64,000 nt of DNA, from assembly GCF_000196495.1 (NCBI RefSeq), contig NC_011313.1:992001-1056000 (forward strand), written 5' to 3'. This document shows positions 26,609 to 36,705 of this stretch, in pieces. Each line of letters opens with the position of its first letter. Within the stretch, counting starts at the first letter, position 1. Both the position numbers and the translations under genes were made by a program. The stretch is from Aliivibrio salmonicida LFI1238. GTDB taxonomy: Bacteria; Pseudomonadota; Gammaproteobacteria; Enterobacterales; Vibrionaceae. The notes beneath the pieces were generated by a model. It ran no database searches and was not told the DNA's origin. It saw only the letters and a program-made list of their open reading frames with translations.

Positions 26609-29217
26609 AATTTTGCACTCTGAAGGTTGACTTTTTTTGGTTTAAACGTGAGCAAAAATTCACTTATTATTGTTATAAATTGAGCGATAACTCTCACCCC
26701 TTTAGGGCTGTAAGCGATTGTATTTCTGTAGCCTTTTGCACCAATTTTAAATACGCTAAGCATACTCATTAAAGGCTTGTCGCTTTGGTAACTGTTTTGC
26801 CATTTCGTCCATACATCGGCACGTGCAAACGTACATTGCACGTAATCAATATTCTGTTGTTTTGTAAATGGTTCGAGTTGCAAACCTAATGCCCTACCTC
26901 TGCTGTAAGTCACTTTTGCAGGGAAAACAAAATGATGTTCTCCTCGTTGTAAAATAATGTCTAACTTGTGCCCATAGAACAGCTCAACGGACGTTGGCAA
27001 CTCCACTCTCAAACCACCCAATGAGAAATCTTTAATATCACAACGTACTTTGTGTCCTGACGGTAAATGAATCGACATGGGTATGTTCACCACCACACGA
27101 TGATCCTTCCTCACTTGTTTTGATTCTTCAGCCACCGCTACCGCACCGCCAAGAATAAGTAAGTTGTAAAATACCCACAGTAAATTCACGACCACACTGC
27201 CGAGTTCATCGTCTGGACCCCATCCTAAACGGTACAAACCAAAACCAATGCCAAGAACATTGAGAATAACCAATAGCCAATAAGGCTTAGAGATCGTCCA
27301 ATCGTAATGAGTATTTTCAATTAGCCCCCCTTTTGCGGTCACGTTAAATGTTCCTTTATGAGGAGCAAATAAAGCCACGGTAGTGGGTCTTGCGATGTAC
27401 CAAGACAATACGGTTTCATACACTTCGCCCCAGAATGAATAACGATACTCTCCCTGCATACGGGAGTTCGTCATACTGGCGTGAACCATGTGGGGCAATA
27501 CATACAAAATAATCGCAAGGGCAGGCGCATAGATGATGTAAGTATGTAAAAGCAAAAATACGAGAGGAGAAAGCAAGAAGATGATCCGAGGGATCCCCGA
27601 TAAAAAGTGCAACATCGCATTGACATAACATAAGCGTTGTTGCCATTTTAACCCTTTACCTAATAATGGATTATCCACACGAAATATTTGAGCCATGCCT
27701 CGTGCCCAACGAATACGTTGACCGATATGAGCCGATAACGTTTCGGTTGCAAGCCCCGCAGACAATGGCTTTCTTAAATACGCAGAACGATAACCTAAAC
27801 GGTGCATTCTTAACGACGTATGTGCATCTTCTGTTACCGTTTCAACCGCGATACAACCGACTTCTTCTAATGGTTCACGACGTAATACGGCACACGACCC
27901 ACAGAAAAATGACGCATCCCATAAATCATTACCGTCTTGAATTAAGCCATAAAACAAACTGCCTTCATTCGGTACATCCCCAAAATTAGATAAGTTTCTC
28001 TCAAATGGATCCGGAGAGAAAAAATGGTGAGGCGTTTGAATCAACCCCAATTTTTCATCGTTTAAAAACCAGCCCATCGTCATTTGAAAAAAAGCACGAG
28101 TCGGTATGTGGTCACAATCAAAAATGGCAACGTATTCACTTGAAGTCTGTTTTAATGCGTAATTAATATTACCGGCTTTCGCGTGCTCATTGGTTGGTCG
28201 ACGGATATACCCCACCCCAATTTCTTCAGCAAATTCTTTAAATGACTCTCTTTTACCATCATCTAAAATGAAGATATTCAGTTTTTCTTTCGGCCAATCA
28301 ATGCCTAATGCCGAATAAACCGTGGCTCTAACCACATCAAGATCTTCGTTATATGTTGGGATCATCATATCAATCGTTGGCCACGTTGATTGGTCCGTAG
28401 GCAATGACACCGGCTGACGATTTAACGGCCAAATATTTTGAAAATACCCAAGAATAAGAACGATCCACGCGTAGGTTTCAGCCATTAACAGCACACAGCC
28501 TAAAAACAGAGCAAAGGGATCATCCCAGTTTAAAGAAGACGTATAGCGCCACCATATATAACGACAAGACACGGTTACCGATAAGGTAATTAATAAGATG
28601 GTAGGAAAACGACCTGGCATGCGTCTAAACATCATACCCAGTGACCATAAGGCAACCAGAAAGAACGCTTGAGCCGTTAAGCTAAAAGGAATGGTGAAAC
28701 ACAATATCGCAAGAACACAAACAACAAAACCAATGGCGACATTTAAAACACGAGTTGATAACGACGGCTTTTTTAATCTCTTTTCTTTAGAGACAATCGC
28801 ATGGCGGCTTGAATAACTCTCTAACCAACTCACAACAAACGTCAATCCTTTGAGTGGCAAATAGAAGAGACGTCCTATTTGTTTCCACACCATACTGATC
28901 CCTTGTGTAAGAGAAATGGTTCCCGTCAATTTTTTAGGTTCTGTGATTAAAAACCACACCGTCTGAATGGACATACGCAAAGGATCAAAAAGTTTGATGT
29001 GTGAAAAATCAATTTGCGGGTATAAAAAGTGAGGTAGCTTCCAGCTGTCTATTCCTGCTATTTTTGATTTTAAAAAGCAAAAACACACCACAAACCACAC
29101 AGACAGAATAAGCTGACTCGCATAAGAAGGCGCTTTATCTTGAGTATAGAAATGCAACTGTTTACGAAATTGACTCATAAATATGGGTTGGAAAAACAGA
29201 GATAGCCAGCCAAACAT
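26599..29217 (-). CDS. bcsA: Cellulose synthase catalytic subunit BcsA
   Basis: 872 residues, as in enterobacterial BcsA. Several membrane helices surround a GT2 glycosyltransferase domain (about 270-520): DDGKRESF, FDCDHIP (D-x-D), TEDAHTSLRMHRLGY and the QxxRW motif QRIRWARGMAQIF. A PilZ domain near residues 690-790 (RKDHRVVVNIPMSIHLPSG, FSLGGLRVELP) carries the R-x3-R-type and D/S-x-S-x-x-G cyclic di-GMP residues. Polymerises UDP-glucose into beta-1,4-glucan. Intact, but its partner bcsB is truncated. Confidence 0.95.
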   Translation of the reverse strand: MFGWLSLFFQPIFMSQFRKQLHFYTQDKAPSYASQLILSVWFVVCFCFLKSKIAGIDSWKLPHFLYPQIDFSHIKLFDPLRMSIQTVWFLITEPKKLTGTISLTQGISMVWKQIGRLFYLPLKGLTFVVSWLESYSSRHAIVSKEKRLKKPSLSTRVLNVAIGFVVCVLAILCFTIPFSLTAQAFFLVALWSLGMMFRRMPGRFPTILLITLSVTVSCRYIWWRYTSSLNWDDPFALFLGCVLLMAETYAWIVLILGYFQNIWPLNRQPVSLPTDQSTWPTIDMMIPTYNEDLDVVRATVYSALGIDWPKEKLNIFILDDGKRESFKEFAEEIGVGYIRRPTNEHAKAGNINYALKQTSSEYVAIFDCDHIPTRAFFQMTMGWFLNDEKLGLIQTPHHFFSPDPFERNLSNFGDVPNEGSLFYGLIQDGNDLWDASFFCGSCAVLRREPLEEVGCIAVETVTEDAHTSLRMHRLGYRSAYLRKPLSAGLATETLSAHIGQRIRWARGMAQIFRVDNPLLGKGLKWQQRLCYVNAMLHFLSGIPRIIFLLSPLVFLLLHTYIIYAPALAIILYVLPHMVHASMTNSRMQGEYRYSFWGEVYETVLSWYIARPTTVALFAPHKGTFNVTAKGGLIENTHYDWTISKPYWLLVILNVLGIGFGLYRLGWGPDDELGSVVVNLLWVFYNLLILGGAVAVAEESKQVRKDHRVVVNIPMSIHLPSGHKVRCDIKDFSLGGLRVELPTSVELFYGHKLDIILQRGEHHFVFPAKVTYSRGRALGLQLEPFTKQQNIDYVQCTFARADVWTKWQNSYQSDKPLMSMLSVFKIGAKGYRNTIAYSPKGVRVIAQFITIISEFLLTFKPKKVNLQSAKLCG

Positions 29218-29221
29218 AGTG

Positions 29222-29992
29222 TTATATACCTTCCATGGTTTTCGCGGAAAAATGAGTTAGAAGCCAAAACGCAAGTTCATTAAACCCCTGAGATATCTGA
29301 CTGTGTGGCGCATAATCGATCACATTACTTAATTGCGAACAGGCATCAGGAATGGACGTATCGTGATGCAATAACATGGGTAAACACTGCTCAGCAACTT
29401 CTTGTTTAAATACCAAAGAAAGATCAACACTGTTCTCACTAAGCGGCTGATAACCATTAATTAAGAAGTAAGGATGATGACGTTGATTGAAGCATTGGAA
29501 AAAAGCACTTTGCTGAGAGTAAGTATAATTTTGAATATCGGCATTAATCACACACAGCACCATATCGGCACTATCAAGCAACGCGGTATAGCGATGGTTA
29601 AGCTCATTAACACTTGGCAATAAAATCAACTGCCATTCATCCGCAACCTCAGGTTGACTCGGAAAAACATCAAGCAAACCATGAGGTAACTCAGCCAATC
29701 TTTGTGTCACGCTATCAATTTCATCCACCGTTAATGCCCCATAAGGAACAAAAGGCAGTTCACCGCTACTTATATAAGCGGCATTTTTCCATGACTCTCC
29801 AGAAAGCCATCTCTTCGCCCATCCATCAGTGGTCGATAAATCTAACGCAAAATGCAGACGCATTAAATTTTCAGGACGCATATCAATGACATGAGCACAT
29901 TGTTCAAGTGCCACTACCGATTGAATTAAATTTGCCGCGACGGTTGTTGCACCACCACCACCACGTAGACCCGTGATAATTATTCTTTTCAT
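29222..29992 (-). CDS. bcsQ: Cellulose biosynthesis protein BcsQ (ParA/MinD-like ATPase)
   Basis: 256 residues. N-terminal deviant Walker A GLRGGGGATTVAANLI; the consensus lysine is replaced by A (GGGATT instead of GKGGVGKTT), as is common in YhjQ/BcsQ proteins. In E. coli BcsQ sits at the pole and is needed for cellulose secretion. Lies between bcsR (1-base stop/start overlap) and bcsA (4-base gap), so one operon. Confidence 0.85.
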   Translation of the reverse strand: MKRIIITGLRGGGGATTVAANLIQSVVALEQCAHVIDMRPENLMRLHFALDLSTTDGWAKRWLSGESWKNAAYISSGELPFVPYGALTVDEIDSVTQRLAELPHGLLDVFPSQPEVADEWQLILLPSVNELNHRYTALLDSADMVLCVINADIQNYTYSQQSAFFQCFNQRHHPYFLINGYQPLSENSVDLSLVFKQEVAEQCLPMLLHHDTSIPDACSQLSNVIDYAPHSQISQGFNELAFWLLTHFSAKTMEGI

Positions 29993-30228
29993 TACGCTGA
30001 CACTTTATTATTAATAGAATTATCATTAAAATCTGGAGTTAAATAATTTTTATTGTTTTGAATTTTATTATTTTTTCCAATATGACTCTTGGACAGTAAC
30101 TCTAATGCATTCCATGATTTTTTTATTTCTCTATAACGTTCTTCTTCACTTAACTCATTGTATGAACGCTCTTTTGTATCAAAGGCTGAAAATAAAACCG
30201 TTATATCCTGACTAAAGGGCTTAGCCAT
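29992..30228 (-). CDS. bcsR: BcsR-like small cellulose operon protein
   Basis: 78 residues from ATG 30228, preceded by AAGGA. The N-terminal half (MAKPFSQDITVLFSAF ... YNELSEEERYREIKKSWNALELLSK) resembles BcsR/YhjR, where a short helical region follows a D-I-x-x-L motif; the C-terminal tail is N/K-rich and looks disordered. First gene of bcsRQAB. A longer frame to 30273 exists, but its extra residues do not look native. Confidence 0.65.
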   Translation of the reverse strand: MAKPFSQDITVLFSAFDTKERSYNELSEEERYREIKKSWNALELLSKSHIGKNNKIQNNKNYLTPDFNDNSINNKVSA

Positions 30229-30508
30229 AAAGTAGTATCCTTGATTAGTGATGTAATAGCATTTAACGAACAATTAATTCTATTACATTAACGTACGAAT
30301 ATAATACTCACTAAACGTCTCACATATGAGATTTGAATATAAATAGATAGACTTATAAATTTAAGATTAAATACATATTAAAAAAAAGAATATAAACTAA
30401 TTTTCTCAACACAAAATATGACATTATATTAGTACAAAATTGTATTTATTTTGTTATAAAATTATCTTAGCAATATATTATACTACGATGTAATCTGAGT
30501 GAGCAATC
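30229..30508. promoter_or_regulatory. Divergent bcsR/bcsE promoter region
   Basis: About 280 very AT-rich bases between the two divergent cellulose operons. Several TATAAT/TATTAT-like elements are visible, too many in this composition to choose one. AGTGAGCAATC lies immediately before the bcsE start. A H-NS-bound or CsgD-like-controlled promoter would suit the composition, but that is inference. Confidence 0.4.
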
Positions 30509-32056
30509 ATGATAACAAACAACTACCCACTTGAAAATAAAGATAAAAAACTAAAATCAAGTGTCTATACAACTACATTTAGCACTAGGGCGCCTATCTT
30601 AAATCATGTATCAACGTTAATAAAAAAAGAAAATACTCATACATTTATATGTGCATCCTCACTCAATTCATTCACAAGCTCGCTGAAAGAGTCTGACGTA
30701 TTCACTTTTAAACATAATTTAAATACAGATTGTACAAACATATTTTTCAATAAGAATAAAGACTCTAATTCACTGAATCATGTATATAACGATATAAAAG
30801 AATTACATATAAAAAAGAATACGTCAGTCATAATCATTATTCCCGACAGCATATTAGCAACAAATTTGAAACATAAGGACGTTGTGTTTTTTGAACAACT
30901 GAAACAATTCGCTATAGACAAAAAACTCACTATCAATTTATTAATATATGGCCGAGACATTCATTTAATAAAAAAACTACTTAGTCAACGCCCTGATTTA
31001 TGTGTCGGTTATTCAACCTTACAAAACATAGACAAAAACACCTATTTGTATCACGTTTATTATTGGGGATTGGACTCCGGAATGAAAAGCGAGAGTGAAA
31101 CTTACCTTACCCTCAGTGATAAAAATTCACTCGTTGTACAGTCAAAAATAAATACAGATCAACCAACAACGCTTCTTAATATAGATGATGAGAGTGCCAT
31201 TTATATTTCAAAAACAGCCATTGAGAACAATCAAAAAATAGCCGACACCATGATATGTTCTCCAACAAATGAAGAGTTAGATCGACACTTAAGTGGCGTG
31301 TCTCGAGCAACTATCGTATTTAGCTGTTCAAAACAAGACGAAGTTCGCCAGTTAGGAGTCAGGATCTATCTGTTACGTAAACGCTTTGGCCAAAATATAA
31401 AAATTATCGTAAGAGAAATGCATTCCTGCTTACGCTATTCCGATGAGATGTACTTACTTCAATCTGGCATCAACCTTATTGTTCACTTTGGGACTCGATT
31501 CTCAAGCATGCTTAGCTCCATTGAGATCTTACGCGGCCAAGTATTGACTCGCCCACTTCCAAGTACGACAGAAGAGCTGCTTAATTTCAGTTTTCAAACC
31601 ACAGAAATAAAAGGCTACATTAACAATGACGCTTTTATAAGCTATACTAGAGAGCTTCTTAAGCACTTCGATGTGGCTCAAACTGAATTTGCATTGATTA
31701 AATTAGAGATCCTTCCCAATATTAACCCTCACTCTTATTTGAGCATGTGCAACATACAAAGAGAGGGAGATGTAATGACCTTATGCCACGATGCCATTTA
31801 CCTTTTCTTGCAAGGGGTACGCATGAGTGATCTCCCTATCGCATTACACAATATTTTCACATTACCAATTCGGGATATTTTCTCAAGTCAAACCAGTTTT
31901 ACCACATCAGGAAGAGTGGAGCATGAATTGCCGAATATACTTGAACACAGCGTCAGTATTGATGAAGAGTTAACTCCCACCGATAGCCCCCCTTACACCT
32001 CGTCGGCTTCATCAGCACAACTTATTCTTGCGCAGCATAAACCGCTGGAGTTTTAA
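30509..32056 (+). CDS. bcsE: Cellulose biosynthesis protein BcsE (GIL domain)
   Basis: 515 residues (E. coli BcsE 523). The middle part holds a degenerate ATPase/REC-like region and the C-terminal part the GIL domain: MHSCLRYSDEMYLLQSGINLIVHFGTRFS is the recognisable BcsE segment. BcsE binds cyclic di-GMP and the BcsF/BcsG membrane proteins and boosts cellulose output. The first about 120 residues are low-complexity and K/N-rich. It leads a bcsEFG operon. Confidence 0.85.
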   Translation: MITNNYPLENKDKKLKSSVYTTTFSTRAPILNHVSTLIKKENTHTFICASSLNSFTSSLKESDVFTFKHNLNTDCTNIFFNKNKDSNSLNHVYNDIKELHIKKNTSVIIIIPDSILATNLKHKDVVFFEQLKQFAIDKKLTINLLIYGRDIHLIKKLLSQRPDLCVGYSTLQNIDKNTYLYHVYYWGLDSGMKSESETYLTLSDKNSLVVQSKINTDQPTTLLNIDDESAIYISKTAIENNQKIADTMICSPTNEELDRHLSGVSRATIVFSCSKQDEVRQLGVRIYLLRKRFGQNIKIIVREMHSCLRYSDEMYLLQSGINLIVHFGTRFSSMLSSIEILRGQVLTRPLPSTTEELLNFSFQTTEIKGYINNDAFISYTRELLKHFDVAQTEFALIKLEILPNINPHSYLSMCNIQREGDVMTLCHDAIYLFLQGVRMSDLPIALHNIFTLPIRDIFSSQTSFTTSGRVEHELPNILEHSVSIDEELTPTDSPPYTSSASSAQLILAQHKPLEF

Positions 32057-32060
32057 CACG

Positions 32061-32237
32061 ATGAATATTGAAGACTTTATACTCACCGCTCTGTTCAGCG
32101 GTCTTTCTGGTTTACTTATTGGCTATTTTTTACGAGATATCGCGACCGCAGTATGGCGCTTATATACCACGTACATCCGAAAGCCAAAACACTTAGTTAA
32201 ATATCACTTTGAAGATAATGGAAGTTCAGATAAATGA
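32061..32237 (+). CDS. bcsF: BcsF small membrane protein
   Basis: 58 residues with a single N-terminal transmembrane helix (FILTALFSGLSGLLIGYFL) and a basic cytoplasmic tail, as in E. coli BcsF, which recruits BcsE to the membrane. ATG 32061 lies 4 bases after the bcsE stop; the stop overlaps the bcsG start by 4 bases. Confidence 0.85.
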   Translation: MNIEDFILTALFSGLSGLLIGYFLRDIATAVWRLYTTYIRKPKHLVKYHFEDNGSSDK

Positions 32238-33859
32238 AAACAAACGCATCGCACCCCCCTATTTATGGCCTTGGCTGGTGGAATATTTATTTCATCATTA
32301 AGATAGGCTTGTTTTCACAAGACATTATCAGCTTTCACCCGCTAGAGAACTTCGCACTCGTTGCTTTTTTACTTATTCCATTAACCCCTAAAGCACTAAA
32401 GGTAATGCGCCAATGCATCGCGATTCCTGCTGGATTATGGTTGCTGCACTTTGACTCTTTCCTCCCCCCTTTAGATCGCTTATGGAGCCAGATGGGGCAG
32501 CTATTGCAGTTTAATCTCAGCTACCTTATCGAGTTATCGGGTCGTTTTATCTCTACACAGGCATTACTTGGTTTCTTTGTATTACTCTTTGCGTACTACT
32601 TTTTAAATCAAGTGTTCCGCATCTCTGTCTTTGTGGTTCTTGCTCTAATTTATATGAGCCTTCCTCAACATTTTTTTGCTGAACAACAAGAAATCCCTCT
32701 TGCCGCTCAGCAACCGGTCATTACACAAACAACAACACCTTCTCTATCCAACAACGATGAAAGTGGCCCTGTGAATGACGCCGTATTAAACCAAGCCAAA
32801 GAGCTATTCTTTAAAAATGAAGCGCAACGTAAAGTGACGTTTCCAACCACGGCACCTTCCGCTAAGTTTGATCTTCTTTTCTTAAGTATTTGTTCTGTCG
32901 CTTGGGATGACATTGAAATTGCCGGATTAGAGAATCACCCTCTGTTTAAAGAGTTTGATGTGATGTTTGATAACTTCAGTGCTGCAACCTCTTACAGTGG
33001 CCCAGCCGTTATTCGTTTATTGAGAGCCAGTTGTGGACAAGAAACACACCAAGAGCTATTTTCTCCACCATCCTCTAAGCAATGCTTCTTATTTGATGAT
33101 CTTGCAAAACTAGGTTACCAAGAAAACCTAGTGTTAAACCACGATGGTAAATTTGATGATTTTTTAGGGTTGCTTGAAGAAGATGGTGATTTAAAAGCCC
33201 CATTAATGTCACAAGCAGGATTAGTTCAATATCAATCCGCGTTCGATGGCTCGCCAATATACCGAGATAAAGATGTCCTTAATCGCTGGTTAGGAGAACG
33301 AGAAAACGCAGAAGATGGATCGACGGTGGCACTTTATAACACCATTTCATTGCATGATGGTAATCGTATTATCAAAGCCAGTGGCAAAGTCGGATTAGTG
33401 AGCTACAAACTTCGATTGAAAAACCTACTTGATGATTTATACGGTTTCTTCCAAACGCTTAAAGCCTCAAAGCGAAATGTAGTTGTTATGCTTGTACCAG
33501 AACATGGTGCGGGGATGCGTGGTGATAAAATGCAAATAGCAGGCATGCGTGAAATTCCATCATCAGCGATTGTTCACACACCAGTAGGAATGAAGATCTT
33601 TGGCGAGAACATTACTCGCACAGGAGAGACGGTTCACATTAATGCGGCATCGAGTTATCTCGCCGTATCAACATTGGTGAGTCGAATTTTAGAGCAGAAT
33701 ATTTACAGCAAGACAACGTTTGATCCAAAAGCCTTAACTCAAGGACTACCAAAAACAAAAATGGTGGCGCAGAACTCTGGCACAACAGTAATGGAATACA
33801 ACAACAAACCTTACGTGTCTCTTGATGGCACAACATGGTCTGAATACCCAACAAGGTAA
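32234..33859 (+). CDS. bcsG: Cellulose phosphoethanolamine transferase BcsG
   Basis: 541 residues: four or five N-terminal membrane helices (to about residue 150), then a periplasmic alkaline-phosphatase-fold domain with the nucleophile region SAATSYSGPAVIRLLRASCGQ and the metal-site segment VVVMLVPEHGAGMRGDKMQ. Transfers phosphoethanolamine to cellulose in E. coli. Because it is intact but without a complete synthase, the modification system is probably a relic. Confidence 0.88.
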   Translation: MKTNASHPPIYGLGWWNIYFIIKIGLFSQDIISFHPLENFALVAFLLIPLTPKALKVMRQCIAIPAGLWLLHFDSFLPPLDRLWSQMGQLLQFNLSYLIELSGRFISTQALLGFFVLLFAYYFLNQVFRISVFVVLALIYMSLPQHFFAEQQEIPLAAQQPVITQTTTPSLSNNDESGPVNDAVLNQAKELFFKNEAQRKVTFPTTAPSAKFDLLFLSICSVAWDDIEIAGLENHPLFKEFDVMFDNFSAATSYSGPAVIRLLRASCGQETHQELFSPPSSKQCFLFDDLAKLGYQENLVLNHDGKFDDFLGLLEEDGDLKAPLMSQAGLVQYQSAFDGSPIYRDKDVLNRWLGERENAEDGSTVALYNTISLHDGNRIIKASGKVGLVSYKLRLKNLLDDLYGFFQTLKASKRNVVVMLVPEHGAGMRGDKMQIAGMREIPSSAIVHTPVGMKIFGENITRTGETVHINAASSYLAVSTLVSRILEQNIYSKTTFDPKALTQGLPKTKMVAQNSGTTVMEYNNKPYVSLDGTTWSEYPTR

Positions 33860-33866
33860 ACCATTA

Positions 33867-33916
33867 AAAAAGCCCATGCTCTCAATACTTTTCAGTGGAT
33901 ACATGGGCTTTTTTTA
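33867..33916 (+). terminator. Rho-independent terminator of bcsEFG
   Basis: AAAAAAGCCCATG ... CATGGGCTTTTTTT, with a loop of about 23 bases. It may act in both directions and also serve the YhcH-like gene that converges from the right. Confidence 0.82.
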
Positions 33917-33939
33917 TTGCTGTTTTTTAATGTAATTAA

Positions 33940-34410
33940 CTACACCAACAGCGCACTATTCACTTTAATAATCAGCTTCTTCACCGCCGCAGGTTTATCA
34001 TCAACGGCCACTAATGGTCGATGCGGTTGCTTAGGATTAAAGACAATAAACTCTCCCGCCGTTAATGTGACAAATTGTTCATCTTGAACATCATTGCTAA
34101 AAGCGATGTCTTTCTCTGCAAGATAGTCATCTTCAATCGACAGTAACGGATAGTTACTGTATCCAAAGGTTTCTGTGCCTTCTAATATCAATTGTACATC
34201 AAGGTATTTGTGATGAATTTCAGAGCGACGTTTTTCTCTTAACTCGGTTTTATCATCGACAATAAAATAGACTGACTCATCATAAGGCAATGGATAATTA
34301 CCTGTTTCAACCTTCTCTGCCGTCTTCGCTTTCACGTATTGAATAATTTCAATAATAACAGGATGCAACGCTGTACCTTGAATATCGTCATTCCACTTTC
34401 CTTTAAACAC
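33940..34410 (-). CDS. YhcH/YjgK/YiaL-family cupin-like protein
   Basis: 156 residues, normal length for the DUF386 family. Conserved HHKYLDVQLILEGTE and FIVFNPKQPHRPLVAV carry the histidine/glutamate metal ligands of the beta-helix cupin fold. Relatives (NanQ, EbgC, YiaL) act on sugar anomers or sialic acid. Convergent to bcsG; no operon partner is visible. Confidence 0.85.
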   Translation of the reverse strand: MFKGKWNDDIQGTALHPVIIEIIQYVKAKTAEKVETGNYPLPYDESVYFIVDDKTELREKRRSEIHHKYLDVQLILEGTETFGYSNYPLLSIEDDYLAEKDIAFSNDVQDEQFVTLTAGEFIVFNPKQPHRPLVAVDDKPAAVKKLIIKVNSALLV

Positions 34411-34684
34411 GGTAACCCCCTAATATACTGAAAAATAACTAATTTATCTGTCTCAATGTTGTCTACATTTTGCTACTCTCTTCCTTTAATGTCTATGATC
34501 TATTCCATTTATCCCTCACTTATTTACCCGTAATTTCTCATCTCACACGGCATTCTTACCCTGATTAATATTCAGATGCCCATTCATCACCAATCTATTT
34601 GTTATACATTCACTATTAAGAAATAAACGCAAGATAACATTAATTATTCATATGGATGTGTTTAGCTGACAATAAGGGTTAACC

Positions 34685-34975
34685 ATGAAATCGAGCAAAC
34701 TGACATTCTTAGATAGAAAAATAATTACGTTACTTCAGGCAAGGGGGTTTATTAAAAACGAAGCGCTCAATTTATTGTCTTGTGAAGTCTATAATTTAAG
34801 CTACCGAGATCGCTCACAGATCCGAGAAGAACGTAAGCATTTTGGCGAGAAACACTTGGATAAAACCATCCACAATATCATTGATATAAAAAGAGAAAAT
34901 TACCTTTTAGCCTTGCTGAAACAAACCAATAATGTCATTGCAGGACAAACAGTAAATGAATGGCTTGCTTGTTAA
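34685..34975 (+). CDS. Conserved-looking hypothetical protein (96 aa)
   Basis: I do not recognise it. ATG is preceded by AAGGGTTAACC. It is basic and helical (RDRSQIREERKHFGEKHLDKTIHNI), with no signal peptide or membrane segment. It is monocistronic, with a terminator about 80 bases downstream. It could be a small DNA- or RNA-binding regulator. Confidence 0.5.
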   Translation: MKSSKLTFLDRKIITLLQARGFIKNEALNLLSCEVYNLSYRDRSQIREERKHFGEKHLDKTIHNIIDIKRENYLLALLKQTNNVIAGQTVNEWLAC

Positions 34976-35055
34976 TTCATTTACTCCAAGGATTTAGGGT
35001 ATTAATTAATTTTTAATAACGACTCAACTAGCCCAAGATGAGCCCTAAATATTAG

Positions 35056-35083
35056 GCCTATTTTTTAATTAAATAGGCTTTTT
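35056..35083 (+). terminator. Rho-independent terminator
   Basis: GCCTATTT ... AAATAGGC followed by TTTTTTC. It ends the small gene at 34685. Confidence 0.75.
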
Positions 35084-35210
35084 TCATAGTAAAAAAAAGA
35101 GAATCCCCTTCTAAATCAGTCTTTGATCATTCATCAACTCCAATCCCCTCTAGTTTCAAGCTTAATCCTTCTTTATAATCCTCTTTATTTGTTCGAGAAA
35201 TAAGACAGTT

Positions 35211-36221
35211 ATGGCAAAACAAAACGCAATTTACCTCGTTCGAGTGCATACAGCAAAAATGCTGATTGACCACGCGATGAAGCATTATGGCTTAGCCGTC
35301 ACTGATTTTAATATGCCACCGAGTTTATTTAACTACGAACTGAAATTAATGCCACTTCGAGATCTTGAAACCTTACTGTGTAAGATAGAAAATTTAACTC
35401 AAGATCCGGCCTACACCGCTAAATTAACTCAGTCAAACAGCCTGAAACAGTTTGGTCCTTTTGTGCAATTATTAGCAAGCTCAACCAATTTAGGTATGGC
35501 AATAAAATGCATGAACACCATTCATAATGCACTGCAATCGGGAGTTCAAGTAAACATGCTGTTGAGCGGTTCGATCGTTAAATGGCGAATATTAACACCG
35601 ACTCTTCTCCCTCAAGCTCGCATCCATGAAAGCATTTTGGCGGCGGGCTCTTTCTTACGTTTACTCAAACTGTTTCATGGAGACGATTACCAACCTATTG
35701 CTATTCATCTAGCAGGAACCCCAATAGGAAAACACGGTGAAATTGAAGCCATTTTTAATTGCCCTATTACATGGAACAGCCCAAATACTCAAGTTTGGTT
35801 TCCAGTAAAAGACATTACTTGTCCACGACGTTTCACACTACCAACACCGCAAGTAAAAGCCTTTACGGTAGAACAAGCAATGAGTTATATGCTTATTCCT
35901 CAACCTCAAGACCTTATAAAAGTGGTTTTTGAGCTCACAAAATACGCTCTTTTCTTTGGTTACCCAACACTTGAGTTCGTTGCCGATAAAGTCGGTATGA
36001 AACCACTCACTCTACAACGTCGATTACAAGAGCAAAGCATTTCGTTTACCAATGTTGTTCAGCACAGCGTATGCGATGAAGCCATTACATTAATGACCTC
36101 GCCACTTAGCATGGAAGAAATATCACAACGGGTTGGTTATAAAAATGTTGCTTCATTTTCAGTCGCGTTTAAACGACTCTATGGAGTCACTCCTCAGCAT
36201 TACCGCAAAGAAAACCTTTAA
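35211..36221 (+). CDS. AraC-family regulator (OruR/ArgR-like, with N-terminal 'arabinose-binding-like' domain)
   Basis: 336 residues. The C-terminal about 100 residues carry the double helix-turn-helix (LEFVADKVGMKPLTLQRRLQEQ, MEEISQRVGYKNVASFSVAFKRLYGVTPQHYR). The first about 210 residues form the AraC_binding_2-type domain seen in OruR, VirF-like and ToxT-like regulators. The downstream membrane-protein pair on the same strand (36352-37921) is a candidate target. Confidence 0.85.
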   Translation: MAKQNAIYLVRVHTAKMLIDHAMKHYGLAVTDFNMPPSLFNYELKLMPLRDLETLLCKIENLTQDPAYTAKLTQSNSLKQFGPFVQLLASSTNLGMAIKCMNTIHNALQSGVQVNMLLSGSIVKWRILTPTLLPQARIHESILAAGSFLRLLKLFHGDDYQPIAIHLAGTPIGKHGEIEAIFNCPITWNSPNTQVWFPVKDITCPRRFTLPTPQVKAFTVEQAMSYMLIPQPQDLIKVVFELTKYALFFGYPTLEFVADKVGMKPLTLQRRLQEQSISFTNVVQHSVCDEAITLMTSPLSMEEISQRVGYKNVASFSVAFKRLYGVTPQHYRKENL

Positions 36222-36351
36222 CGGTTAAGTTCAATAAAAATTTTAATACATCATTTATAAACAATTATTGATATAAACAAACACAAACCATCGTGTCTTC
36301 ACATAATAAAACACATGCTGTGCGTTCATTATTATTTGAGGTTAGTCATTT

Positions 36352-36705
36352 ATGAGTTTAGTCAGTATGCCTTTTGTTGGATCAGGTCAGGATCTGGGGC
36401 TACATGTTATTGCAAGCGTCGTCATGCTAGGAAGCATCATCGCTCTCGCTTATGGTTTCTGGAAACTTCATGAATTACCAATCAATAAAGCACACAGTAA
36501 ACAACATCAACAAATAGGGTTAATTACCGCTCTCACCTGGATAGGTTTTGTCTGGCATTGGGTCTGGGTATTAGCCGTAATTTGTGCGTTTGTTGATGCA
36601 GAAAAAGCCTTAATCAAAATCCGAGATATTTGGCGTCAACCAACAACACCGGTGACTAAAAACGCCGAGACTCAATCCACTCAAGAGGAGAGCCATAATG
36701 CTTGA
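36352..36705 (+). CDS. Small inner-membrane protein (YiaW-like, DUF3302-type)
   Basis: 117 residues with two hydrophobic helices (ASVVMLGSIIALAYGFW; ITALTWIGFVWHWVWVLAVICAF) and a polar C-terminal tail. It overlaps the HlyD-type gene by 8 bases. In E. coli the pair yiaW-yiaV has the same order and types, which is the main support. Function unknown. Confidence 0.6.
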   Translation: MSLVSMPFVGSGQDLGLHVIASVVMLGSIIALAYGFWKLHELPINKAHSKQHQQIGLITALTWIGFVWHWVWVLAVICAFVDAEKALIKIRDIWRQPTTPVTKNAETQSTQEESHNA

